A stretch of 64,000 nucleotides of DNA. It comes from Mesostigma viride (lineage: Eukaryota; Streptophyta; Mesostigmatophyceae; Mesostigmatales; Mesostigmataceae). Both the position numbers and the translations under genes were made by a program. Location: assembly GCA_009746045.1 (NCBI GenBank), contig RPFO01000080.1, positions 3,112,251-3,176,250 on the forward strand. The letters run 5' to 3'. The notes beneath the pieces were generated by a model that ran no database searches, had not been told where the DNA came from, and worked only from the letters and a program-made list of their open reading frames with translations. Shown here piece after piece: positions 45,901-52,595 of this stretch. Every line of letters starts with the position of its first letter. Position 1 is the stretch's first letter.

Positions 45901-48900
45901 GGTGAGGTGTCGCGTGTTTGGGGTAGCAGAGGATAGCACCGCATGATCGGTGAGGTGTCGCGTGTTTGGGGTAGCAGAGGATAGCACCGCATGATCGGTT
46001 AGGTGTCGCGTGTTTGGGGTAGCAGAGGATAGCACCGCATGATCGGTTAGGTGTCGCGTGTTTGGGGTAGCAGAGGATAGCACCGCATGATCGGTGAGGT
46101 GTCGCGTGTTTGGGGTAGCAGAGGATAGCACCGCATGATCGGTGAGGTGTCGCGTGTTTGGGGTAGCAGAGGATAGCACCGCATGATCGGTTAGGTGTCG
46201 CGTGTTTGGGGTAGCAGAGGATAGCACCGCATGATCGGTTAGGTGTCGCGTGTTTGGGGTAGCAGAGGATAGCACCGCATGATCGGTGAGGTGTCGCGTG
46301 TTTGGGGTAGCAGAGGATAGCACCGCATGATCGGTTAGGTGTCGCGTGTTTGGGGTAGCAGAGGATAGCACCGCATGATCGGTTAGGTGTCGCGTGTTTG
46401 GGGTAGCAGAGGATAGCACCGCATGATCGGTTAGGTGTCGCGTGTTTGGGGTAGCAGAGGATAGCACCGCATGATCGGTGAGGTGTCGCGTGTTTGGGGT
46501 AGCAGAGGATAGCACCGCATGATCGGTTAGGTGTCGCATGTTTGGAGTAGCAGAGGATAGCACCGCATGATCGGTTAGGTGTCGCGTGTTTGGGGTAGCA
46601 GAGGATAGCACCGCATGATCGGTTCGGTGTCGCGTGTTTGGGGTAGCAGAGGATAGCACCGCATGATCGGTGAGGTGTCGCGTGTTTGGGGTTGATCGGT
46701 GAGGTGTCGCGTGTTGGGAGTTGGGGAGAGACAGCAGCCATGCACGATGCGCGGTTACAGGAAAAGTGACTACGGGTTAAGCTGCGAGAGGAGTGATGAG
46801 ATGTGGCGGTGAGCCATACACAATGAAAACGCGTACAGTACAGGGGGGACGTCATCAGTAGCTACGTTCAACACAGGGAATGAACAAACGTGCTTACCAG
46901 AATGTGCCAAGAAATCAGAAGCAATGGCAGCATGCAGCCGCAGCTGGTTGCAAGACGAAAGCTCGCTTGCTCGTTTCCTTAAAATCCAAACAATCTTTTG
47001 GATGTCATCACTTATTATTATCTACATATATATGTTCTTATGTATATGTTCCAATCAACATAATCTATGTCATGACTTGCTAGTCTAACTGATGTTACCT
47101 ACATGAACGAAACTGTTCATTCGACAAAATCTGTCCATTACCCCCAGGTGGGTGAACCATTCCTCTGCCGCGACCCCTTCACGGCCACCACACGCGTCAA
47201 GATGTCGCCTTCGCGGGTGCAGCCGCTGCATCGCACCTTCTGGCCTCCGACCCCTTCTGGCCCGCCGCGAGCTGGCCAACAGGCCACGCTGTCATCCCCA
47301 CAACCTGCTGGCACCGGTGGCTCATCGTCGTCCCCATCTCCGGCTGGCAACGAGGCCTCATCGGCATCCCCATCGACAGACCAAGTGACCCCACCAGCCA
47401 CTCTTCTGGAGAGCAAGGAGTGCTGTCGTCTGTCACAGGCGGACATCCCATCAGCCGTCATGCGGCTAGAGGGGCCGGCACGCTTTCCGGTGGGTGGCAG
47501 ACAAGGGCTTGTGGCTACCCGTTGCCATAGTGACCCATTGTCGTAGCGACCCATGGCTGTAGTGACCCAGTGTCATAGTGACCCGTAGTCCTAGTGACCA
47601 ATTGTCATAACGACCCATGGCTGTAGTGACCCATTGTCATGGTGACCCGTGTACTAGTGACCCATTGTCATAACGACCCGTTGTCCTAGTGACCCATTGT
47701 CATCACGACCCATAGCTGTAATGACCCATGGTTAACAAATGGCGCACTTGTTGTTTCCCCTGCCTTAGTCCTCGCCTTAAGCTTTGCCATATCCTGTGCC
47801 GGTGAATGGAGGCATGAACAGGAGGTCCGAGAGGGGGGGCCGCGGCGCTAGCCATGAAACTAGTAGTGCCACGAGGATGCATGGTCGATGTTAGTAGGTC
47901 CAAGAGGGTTTTCTTTCCAATCTCATTATGGTATGCCAATCCGCGGGGAGTTGCGTAACGCTGTGTGGCACTCCCGTACGATGCGACCGCGCTTGTACCC
48001 GTGGCTGACTATGCATGGCCTCGGTGTTGCGTGTATAGTAGTCCCTGCCATCTTTAGTAGCAGTATATTATTACCCTGTCATTTTTAGTAGCAGTTTATT
48101 CATTTTAGTAGCAGAACATGGGTGTTTTTACGAATTGTTGCTGTATATTAATGAGTAACAGTATACTATTGTTATGTATAATAATAGATATATAATGTAT
48201 GTATATTTTTTGCTGAAGCATGGCCTCGGCGAAATAGTAGTGATGAGTTTGATGCTGACCGTGCTTTACCAGGATCCTGCCCAACTACCCGCTTACTACC
48301 TCCGAAGCATAACTAACAAGTCTAGGTATTCACAAGTCAAGTTATCACGGTCCCAGATATGGCACCAGGGTGTTGCCCGCTCAAAAGAGGACAAGGCCAT
48401 CCCTCACTCTCCACGCCTGTCTTGGCCATGTCTGCTTTGTGCTTGCGTGCCCATGCTAAATTATGTCAGGAGAAAGAGCCCTCTCTAAGGGATCGTCGTA
48501 AGGCTTGCGTTTACAGAGTCTCATAAAAGTAGAAGTATTGAGAGTAAAAGTTTCAAAAGTAAAGTTTCTTACATGCGTGGTCTACTTTCTTGAGAGTGAA
48601 CCCTTTCTGTGGGATCAGCTTTATGCTGCAAAACAAACTTCCTACATCATTATCCCACATAGGTCTTTGTAATACATACTGTAGACGTCACTACCCCGGA
48701 GATCTAAAGATACCTGGTCATACCGGAGCGTGTGTTGCGAGCAGCCGACGCAACCATCGCATCTGTGTTGGGGTGAGCGAGTCTCTCAACAACCACAAAC
48801 TCAATTGGCTTCGTCACGACCTAGTGACTTCCACCATATCCAACCTACCCTGAACAATCTTGCAGCTGCGTGACTCAGCGGGCCTGACGACAGTGAAATT

Positions 48901-49639
48901 CACTCCTTCATGCCATGGATTAGTGTGAAGCTTCCCCAAAACTCACGTTTGCAGGCCTTTGTCCTTACCAATCGTCACGTGCAATCTCAGTCCAATTTTC
49001 CAAACGACACATTTTAGCCACCTAGGGCTCAGAAACAAGGTCCCCCGGGTCCATAAGTAGCACACGAAAACGACACTACAAGCACAAAATGATGCTACAG
49101 ATATCGCGGACCACCGTCCCGTCGCCCGATCTCCTCAGTCCCCCAAAGGACAATCTGGCCGAGTTTGATACTGGTACATGTACGCATACGCATACCTCCG
49201 TATTGCAAGCCATTCAATGACAGCCAACAAGGGAACTTGTAATCCTGTCCGCCGTTCCGCTACGGACCCAATAACTTTCGGATCCCACGATCTCTGTCGG
49301 CAGAACCGCATTGGAGTGTAACAACTAAATCCGTCGCGTTTGGTTGTTACATACGCTTGGGCTTGGGGTCTTATGAAAGGAAGCTTCTTACATTTTCTGA
49401 TGGATGCTACCCTGGGGTGACCCCTCTGTATCCCAGGGTCAGCATACTTGGTATACTATAGATGGACCCCTTGTGGGATGCAGGACCTCAGGGATTGTTG
49501 TACTTCCGATCTTTCATGGATCCCATTGGTCCCTGTGTCATGCTTGCGTTTTTTCGAGCAGGTGTATGTCAGCGCGGCGCTCTTCGAGTTCATCCGTTCT
49601 CTCCTCGAGAAGGAATGCCCAATTCCAGAGGTGTCATGA
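12919..49639 (+). CDS. NAPRT: Nicotinate phosphoribosyltransferase, 14 exons
   Basis: Exons: 12919-13031, 14091-14238, 15143-15262, 16316-16450, 16941-17002, 19169-19244, 20303-20434, 23339-23449, 24049-24107, 24356-24536, 25063-25197, 26651-26749, 47148-47489, 49562-49639. They sum to 1791 nt (596 codons plus TGA), all introns GT-AG, all phases compatible. The enzyme joins nicotinate to PRPP with ATP, giving nicotinate mononucleotide (Preiss-Handler route to NAD), normally in the cytosol. Landmarks: PLLTDMYQ (residues 13-20), [28 protein letters not shown] with the family's phosphorylated His at 211, [10 protein letters not shown] (about 323-332), [16 protein letters not shown] (387-395), [11 protein letters not shown] and the C-terminal LCRDPF. 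The ATG at 12919 is the first after an in-frame stop at 12862 and sits 12 codons before PLLTDMYQ. Human NAPRT is 538 residues; the excess is mainly a Ser/Pro/Thr-rich insert (about 490-545) in exon 13. Unusual feature: the 20.4-kb intron 12. Confidence 0.95.
13032..14090 (+). other. NAPRT intron 1
   Basis: Phase-2 intron of 1059 bp joining codon RSV to FDLFI (GT at 13032, AG at 14089-14090). First 700 bp unique, last 320 bp a 24-bp minisatellite that stops only 17 bases before the acceptor. Confidence 0.8.
13750..14073 (+). repeat. 24-bp minisatellite, about 13 copies
   Basis: Unit TGGTCTATAATGACGCGTTG plus CATG, with scattered substitutions (for example ACATGTGACGTG variants at 13908 and 14028). 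It ends directly at the polypyrimidine tract of NAPRT exon 2, so the branch-point region of intron 1 probably lies within or at the edge of the array. The unit length is a multiple of three, which is why both strands show repetitive open frames. Confidence 0.95.
14239..15142 (+). repeat. NAPRT intron 2 with (CCCT)n tract
   Basis: Intron of 904 bp. A run of 20 or more G lies at about 14252-14271. From about 14800 to 15110 the sequence is almost pure CCCT, with occasional CCT and CCCCCT interruptions, ending 33 bp before the acceptor of exon 3. The tract may serve as an extreme polypyrimidine tract. Predicted Ser/Leu/Pro proteins here are artefacts. Confidence 0.92.
15263..16315 (+). other. NAPRT intron 3
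   Basis: Intron of 1053 bp, C/T-rich in its second half, with recurring CATGTCTCGTGACACC words (15910-16180). It holds a decayed copy of the following exon's start at 16026-16072. Confidence 0.75.
16026..16072 (+). repeat. Decayed copy of NAPRT exon 4 start
   Basis: Reads as [13 protein letters not shown], against the true exon [13 protein letters not shown] at 16316. It keeps the AG acceptor and about ten codons, then diverges. It lies 282 bp upstream of the true start (acceptor ends 16033 against 16315), in intron 3. Using it would break the conserved enzyme core. Confidence 0.85.
16451..16940 (+). repeat. NAPRT intron 4 with a cluster of exon-end/5' splice site copies
   Basis: The true exon 4 end is [13 protein letters not shown] followed by GTACCT at 16451. 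At 16580-16620 a copy reads [12 protein letters not shown] followed by GTAGGC. Further shortened copies of GGGCCCAG|GTA follow at 16657, 16708 (CCCCG|GTAGGC), 16775 (GTAAGA), 16801 (GTAAGA) and 16827 (GCAT|GTAGGC). So a 490-bp intron contains about six donor-like sites after the real one. The tail (16840-16930) is rich in CACCCT/CCCTAAAC words. Confidence 0.85.
17194..17358 (+). repeat. 9-bp minisatellite (TGTTATGAT)n
   Basis: About 17 near-perfect copies, with TGACTG variants at both ends. Nine is a multiple of three, so repetitive open frames on both strands follow automatically. Confidence 0.95.
18159..18460 (+). repeat. Dispersed TAACTTACGCGGGGA-type words
   Basis: CGTAACTTACGCGGGGACAT and related words recur about five times (18181, 18202, 18219, 18404, 18437). 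Spacing is irregular, so this is a decayed cluster, not a clean array. Confidence 0.6.
18598..19128 (+). repeat. 10-bp minisatellite (GTGCCTATGC)n
   Basis: About 53 copies of a 10-bp unit with ordered variants (CCTATGTGTG, CCTGTGGGTG, CCTATGCATG). The CCTGTGGGTG variant recurs at about 18751, 18851 and 18941, so blocks of 90-100 bp have themselves been duplicated. It ends 40 bp before exon 6. Because 10 is not divisible by three, all three plus frames translate to similar low-complexity peptides, which are artefacts. Confidence 0.95.
19245..20302 (+). other. NAPRT intron 6, unique sequence
   Basis: Intron of 1058 bp in phase 0. Mostly unique, with a C run at 20032-20040. CTAGTGTGCTCAC (19889) and CCAGTGTGCTCAC (19852) form a short duplicated word. 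No coding signal. Confidence 0.65.
20518..20662 (+). repeat. 72-bp tandem duplication
   Basis: Two head-to-tail copies containing ACTGTACTAGACCCATTGGT and ending GTTGCCGTGCGAAGC. Each also contains a TCCTGGTCGCTACAACGCTT-like stretch that loosely resembles the exon 7 end (TCCTGGTTGCAACGGCTGCA). The duplication may therefore be another decayed junction copy; that part is tentative. Confidence 0.75.
20945..21185 (+). repeat. 34-bp minisatellite, about 6-7 copies
   Basis: Unit includes GAAGATAACAGCGCGGTGTC then TGCAGTACTCCTAT. The first copies are diverged (GTCCATATGAACTCCCGTAC). Confidence 0.9.
21241..21312 (+). repeat. 30-bp tandem repeat, about 2.4 copies
   Basis: CATCGTGTCCTTGTGTCGTG followed by CCCTTG, repeated twice and partly a third time. 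Confidence 0.85.
21778..22682. repeat. Inverted repeat, about 140-bp arms, 625-bp spacer
   Basis: Left arm 21778-21918 and right arm 22545-22682 are reverse complements at roughly 85-90% identity by eye, including AGCCGTGGTACTCCAT and CAGCCGAGTTAAACT. The spacer (21919-22544) has an A-rich stretch at 21960-21980 and no ORF of note. The arms could be two opposed copies of a dispersed element, or the ends of a decayed DNA transposon; no target-site duplication was identified. Confidence 0.8.
22838..23268 (+). repeat. 7-bp minisatellite (TTTCCTG)n, about 61 copies
   Basis: Nearly pure from 22838 to about 23150; from 23154 onward the TTTCCCG variant takes over, interleaved at first. It is a pyrimidine-rich tract close to the exon 8 acceptor. 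Repetitive FPVSCFL peptides are artefacts of the 7-bp period running through all frames. Confidence 0.96.
23450..24048 (+). repeat. NAPRT intron 8 with copy of exon 8 end and donor
   Basis: Exon 8 ends [14 protein letters not shown] followed by GTGAGTGCC at 23450. At 23500-23549 the intron reads [14 protein letters not shown] followed by GTGAGTCTC at 23543. The two donors are exactly 93 bp apart and the frame between them is open, so use of the second would insert 31 residues before VMRSGVPNF. The known family continues directly from DTY to RSG, so the first donor is expected to be the productive one. Confidence 0.88.
24537..25062 (+). repeat. NAPRT intron 10 with two copies of exon 11 start
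   Basis: The exon 11 boundary reads ATGCGCAGGGTCACGAGATC (AG at 25061-25062). Decayed copies occur at 24729-24748 (TTGCGCAGGGCCACGAGTCA) and 24942-24961 (ATGCGCATGGCCACGAGAGA). Only the first retains an AG acceptor at the matching place. The rest of this 526-bp intron is A/T-rich unique sequence with a repeated TTTTATTGAT word. Confidence 0.8.
25105..26338 (+). repeat. 93-bp array of exon 11 end plus 5' splice site, 12 intronic copies
   Basis: The true exon 11 ends GACGCCGCAAAG followed by GTAGGAGAG, donor at 25198. The same GAC-GC-CAAAG|GTAGGAGAG block recurs with donor positions 25291, 25384, 25477, 25570, 25663, 25756, 25849, 25942, 26035, 26128, 26221 and 26314: twelve copies at exactly 93-bp steps. 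The KLSEDAAK of the exon reappears as KLSTDAAK in each unit. In the exon frame the first two units are open; the third has a TAG at 25453. Position 25105 is an estimate of where the homology to the exon starts; the clean array begins at the true junction. Confidence 0.93.
26339..26650 (+). repeat. NAPRT intron 11 remainder with TGCCCATGG words
   Basis: CTGCCCATGG or CCCATGG recurs at 26410, 26470, 26512, 26534 and 26617, usually followed by C or T and an A-rich trinucleotide. Irregular spacing, no array. Confidence 0.6.
26818..26852 (+). repeat. Intronic copy of NAPRT exon 12 end and donor
   Basis: The true end is GAGGAGCCGCCAAAG|GTAAGG (donor 26750). The copy is GAGGAGCCACCACAG|GTACAA (donor 26847), preceded by CTGGTGCACGTG against CTGCTGCACGGG. 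It sits 97 bp downstream of the true donor. Confidence 0.9.
26866..27675 (+). repeat. 25-bp minisatellite, about 32 copies, with higher-order repeat
   Basis: Unit AGCCATGAAGGTGTGGGCCA plus TGCCT. Variant units (ATAAAGG, CAAGCC, CTTGCC, GTGCGGG) recur in the same order at 27085-27284 and 27285-27484: a 200-bp block of eight units duplicated. AGCC-AAAGGT-GG in the unit resembles the exon 12 junction (AGCCGCCAAAGGTAAGG), so the array may have grown from a junction copy. Confidence 0.93.
27676..27845 (+). repeat. About 30-bp array carrying consensus 5' splice sites
   Basis: CCAAGTAAGTGATGAAGGCC repeats with spacers of 27-32 bp. Matches to GTAAGT begin at about 27691 (AGAAG|GTAAGTGCTG), 27722, 27752, 27782 and 27811. 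Five copies of a near-perfect U1-matching sequence lie about 0.9-1.1 kb into NAPRT intron 12. Confidence 0.85.
27918..46722. repeat. Giant 48-bp satellite array, about 390 copies, inside NAPRT intron 12
   Basis: Unit (plus strand) starts GGTGTCGCGTGTTTGGGGTA and ends CCGCATGATCGGTTC, 48 bp. The array lies between NAPRT exons 12 and 13, both clearly coding. Main variable site: the end is GGTTC, GGTTA, GGTGA or GGTTG. Flanks (27.9-33.5 and 42.4-46.7 kb) mix variants; the core (about 33.55-42.36 kb) is almost uniformly GGTTC. Left-edge units often read GTCGCATG instead of GTCGCGTG. Short units mark deletions at about 30848, 33466, 37003, 42364, 43490, 43566, 43692 and 46688. Since 48 is divisible by three and the minus-strand unit lacks stops, minus-strand frames stay open for thousands of codons; these are not credible genes. 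True copy number may differ from the assembly. Confidence 0.97.
46723..47147 (+). other. Right end of NAPRT intron 12
   Basis: Unique sequence between the satellite and exon 13, A/T-rich from 46980 to 47090, ending in TTACCCCCAG at 47147. Nothing else recognised. Confidence 0.7.
47490..49561 (+). other. NAPRT intron 13
   Basis: Intron of 2072 bp from ARFP|GTGGGT to the TTTTCGAGCAG acceptor before [10 protein letters not shown]. It has a decayed minisatellite at 47518-47735, three TTTAGTAGCAG words at 48051-48113, and A/T-rich sequence at 48130-48210. Open frames here show no recognisable domain. Confidence 0.75.
47518..47735 (+). repeat. 17-19-bp minisatellite (TAGTGACCCATTGTCA)n
   Basis: About 12 diverged copies of GTAGTGACCCATTGTCAT with alternating CGACCCATGGCTG variants. 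It starts about 30 bp after the exon 13 donor. Confidence 0.9.
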
Positions 49640-49689
49640 ACTGGGCCTAGAATAATAGGAGTTCAGATGGACCTAAGGGGGAGCAAGGG

Positions 49690-51117
49690 GTCATTCTTTA
49701 ATTATCCTTGGTCCTTAGTGCGGATTTGTCAAATCCATCAATCCTGGATCCCGCAATCCTTATCTTCGTCGACTTCATCAAGGCTTTTGATTCTGTCCTC
49801 TGGGACGCTCTATGGGCTGTACTTGCTCGCGCTCGCGTCCCCACTCCCCTGATTACCGTCATCCGCACGCTGTATGAGGGGTCCACCACTTCGGTGCGCA
49901 CTCAACACGGCATTACCCCGCCATGCCCACTGCAGACCGGCGTCTGGCAGGGTTGCGTCCTGTCGCCGTACCTGTTTATTATTGTAGTGGATTATGTTAT
50001 GCGCCAGGCACGTGCTCGCTTTGCTAGCATTGCAGGCCGTGCCCCTGGCCTAGCGATCACGAACGAGCTTGGGGAAGGGGGGCCGACTAACAAGCAGAAT
50101 TTACTAGCTGACCTCATTTATGCCGACGACATCACGCTCATCGAGAAGCCAGAGTCTGCCCAACTTTGGCTGGACTGCCTGGCGCTCGAGGCTCGGGCGG
50201 TTGGTCTAGAAATCAGCCCCAAAACGGAGGCCCTGGCCCTCGGCATGGCAGGGCCCCCACCCACACTCCGCCTCTTAGACGATGCCGAGGTCAACTACCC
50301 TCCTTCAGGCCGCTTCAAGCTGCTCGGCAGTTGGCTTCCCGACTGCGAGGACGACATGACGACACGGATCGGCATGGCGTGGGCGCACCTCCATGACCAC
50401 CGCCGCTGGTGGAGCAACCCCGCCCTACCCCGGATCGTCAAGCGTGACCTCTTCAAGGTCGTCATTCTGACGATCCTGACCTACGGCGCCGAGACGTGGA
50501 CACTGATGCAGGAGCTGGAGCAACGACTCGACGGCGCCGTCACCAAGATGCTGCGCCAGGCCCTTAACATCCCCTTTGGTTTGCACATTAGTAATGAGGA
50601 TTTGTACGCTGATTTGCCCTATGTTTCCCACATTATTAGGCACAGGCGCCTGGGCCTAGCCGGGCACCTGGCCCGCACAGATCAGGTAGATACATCAGAT
50701 AGACTAGCTGGCACCAAGCCCGCCCAGCCTGGGCGATATGTCCTCACCTGGCGTGCCCCCGGCCGCGCGCGGCAGGGCCGCCACCCGTGGACTTTTCGTG
50801 ATAGACTCGGCATGGACATGTGCTACACTAGACGTGACGGGCTCACCCCCGGGCAGCCTCCTGGTTTGTCTGTAATATGGAGGCAGATGGTGCGCAAGGA
50901 TAGATGGCAAGTAGTGATGAAGGAGACCACCCCCAAGCCTGTGGGGGCTCCGCGTGTGACCAAGTATGGCATTCATAGCGATTCGGGCCGCGGTGCCCAC
51001 ACCCCTGTAACTAGGACCTAGATAGCTTATACCATCCATTCCATCCCATGTTCCCCTCCCACTGAGGACTTATGCTCACGTGACGCAGTCACGTGTCTAT
51101 TAATTAATTAATTAATC
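49690..51117 (+). mobile_element. 5'-truncated LINE (non-LTR) reverse transcriptase with TTAA tail
   Basis: An open frame from about 49708 to the TAG at 51019-51021 shows RT motif A (FVDFIKAFDSVLW), motif B (GVWQGCVLSPYLF), catalytic YADD (LIYADDITLIEK), GLEISPKTEAL and LLGSW. It continues to a C-terminal RRLGLAGHLAR, typical of LINE ORF2 ends. Endonuclease and early RT are missing, so the copy is 5'-truncated, as target-primed insertions usually are. The 3'UTR holds a perfect hairpin (CACGTGAC-GCA-GTCACGTG, about 51078-51096) and ends in (TTAA)n at 51100-51117. The frame is intact through motif D, suggesting a fairly recent insertion. Same orientation as NAPRT, starting about 50 bp after its stop. 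Clade not settled: RTE-like or L1-like. Confidence 0.9.
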
Positions 51118-52140
51118 AATCCTGGAACTTCGGTCTGGGAGGTAATATATACCTTGTATATATGAATTGCTGTTGTATGAAGGTGAAACTTAATAAGAGT
51201 TCATGACAGGGGCGCTCCGCGTGAACCATGACCCTGAATTTGTAGTGACCAAAAGAACACAACTAAACCAGTATATTGGGATATGAAACTGGCGAATGCA
51301 TGATCCTCCCGACTGGTGAGGCCACGAAACACAGGATGTCCTGATGGGATGGTGGTGGAATGATGCCGATCTCACGGATTTTGGCCTAAGGTCCCTCTAG
51401 CACTGACGTGCCTTGCCATGCAGGCTATTCGGTGAGAATATTCGGTGAACACATGGAACGATATCCGAGAGGCGGGGGATATTTGACATGCAATCCCCCC
51501 ACGCCTATACCGCTCTCCTAGGGCCACATTGGCCATGAGGAGGGGGGGCGGGGGGGGGGGGGGGGGGGGGACAACATCAAATCATCAAAACGACAAGATA
51601 CACTAAAATCATGGCGCCTTCACCTGTGGCCAGCGCGAGACGTGGATACTGACAGCGAGGATCAAGGGTCGTCTTGGTTCAACGCCGCAATATTGATTGC
51701 CAGCAACTTGAGTGCCATACACACGTGGCTATGTATTCATTGAGAATGTTAGAAATTCATTCATTCATTCATTACGTTTAAAAATTCTCAAGGCAACCAA
51801 ACAACGCAAGAGAAAAGAAACTAGCGACCTAGACAGCAAGCAAAGCCCAGAACAACACTACAGCAGAGCTCGTACCGGGACCCACGCAGGAGTCCCGAGG
51901 CCCGTTCAAGGGGCCTGTACAGCAAGAAGTAATTGGCTCGGGTGCGGTGCAACAGGAGCTCCGCGATCGACAGCCCGATGAGAGGCGCTTTTAATACGAT
52001 ATCGATGACCATGTGCGGGCTGGCCATGCACGGGGCAGTTTGGCCCTCGAGGTGGAGCCGGCCGTCATCGCGGAGCGGGCAGGCAGCACTGGTGGAAGAA
52101 ATCCGCGGTCAATCTTTGGGCCCATGCATGGCGCCGAACT
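51118..52140. other. Gene-free interval
   Basis: Contains a G run of about 25 near 51545-51570 and ATTC repeats at 51752-51772. The minus strand of 51830-52080 has a coding-like composition (reading VIDIVLKAPLIGLSIAELLL), possibly retroelement debris, but no family could be named. Confidence 0.5.
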
Positions 52141-52149
52141 CTTCAAAAA

Positions 52150-52460
52150 CCAAGGGGATTACGATTAAATTAAATTGAAACATATCTCCGTTGGGAGTAC
52201 ATGTAGCACATATACCTGAGAAGGGGCAAATGGATTTTAATACATTCTGGGCTACTTCTGCTAGGGTAGGGTGTAAATTACACCGCTCTGGATGCACAAA
52301 GTGTACCTGCACCACCATGATGTATCATACCAAAAAAAGGCCTGGCATTGGGTGTCCAGAAGATTGTTATGGGTAGGCTATGGCTAGGGCATGGCATCTC
52401 AGCGGAGAGCATGCAACTCTCTGCATGGGCAACGCATGACTAAATACTAGCTGCTATGCA
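52150..52460 (-). mobile_element. 3' end of a second retroelement family, copy 1
   Basis: Contains CTCCGTTGGGAG (the hairpin ACTCC-CAAC-GGAGT read on the other strand) next to an AATTTAATTTAA-like tail, then GTAGCACATATACCTGAGAA. The same block occurs at 53700-53890 and 61680-62000. Oriented so that tail and hairpin are the 3' end on the minus strand. Confidence 0.8.
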
Positions 52461-52595
52461 TCTTCTGGTGTGGGGGCCATCATAGGCACACATTTACATG
52501 GCTAAATAAATAGTGCTAATTCATCATCTGGTGTGGGGCCTGGCATAATAGGCAGGCGTACATGTACAAGGCCACGTTGTCTAGGCCTTACTATT

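Noticed and set aside
27918-46722. CRISPR array
   Set aside because: No variable spacers: the whole 48-bp unit repeats, in a eukaryotic intron, without cas genes.
27878-46855. Very long minus-strand ORFs (up to 3705 codons) as genes
   Set aside because: They are forced by a 48-bp stop-free unit, run in several frames at once, switch frames at short units, and lie in an intron of a well-supported gene on the other strand.
51830-52080. Minus-strand coding segment VIDIVLKAPL...
   Set aside because: Composition is coding-like, but no family was recognised and no start or splice structure found.
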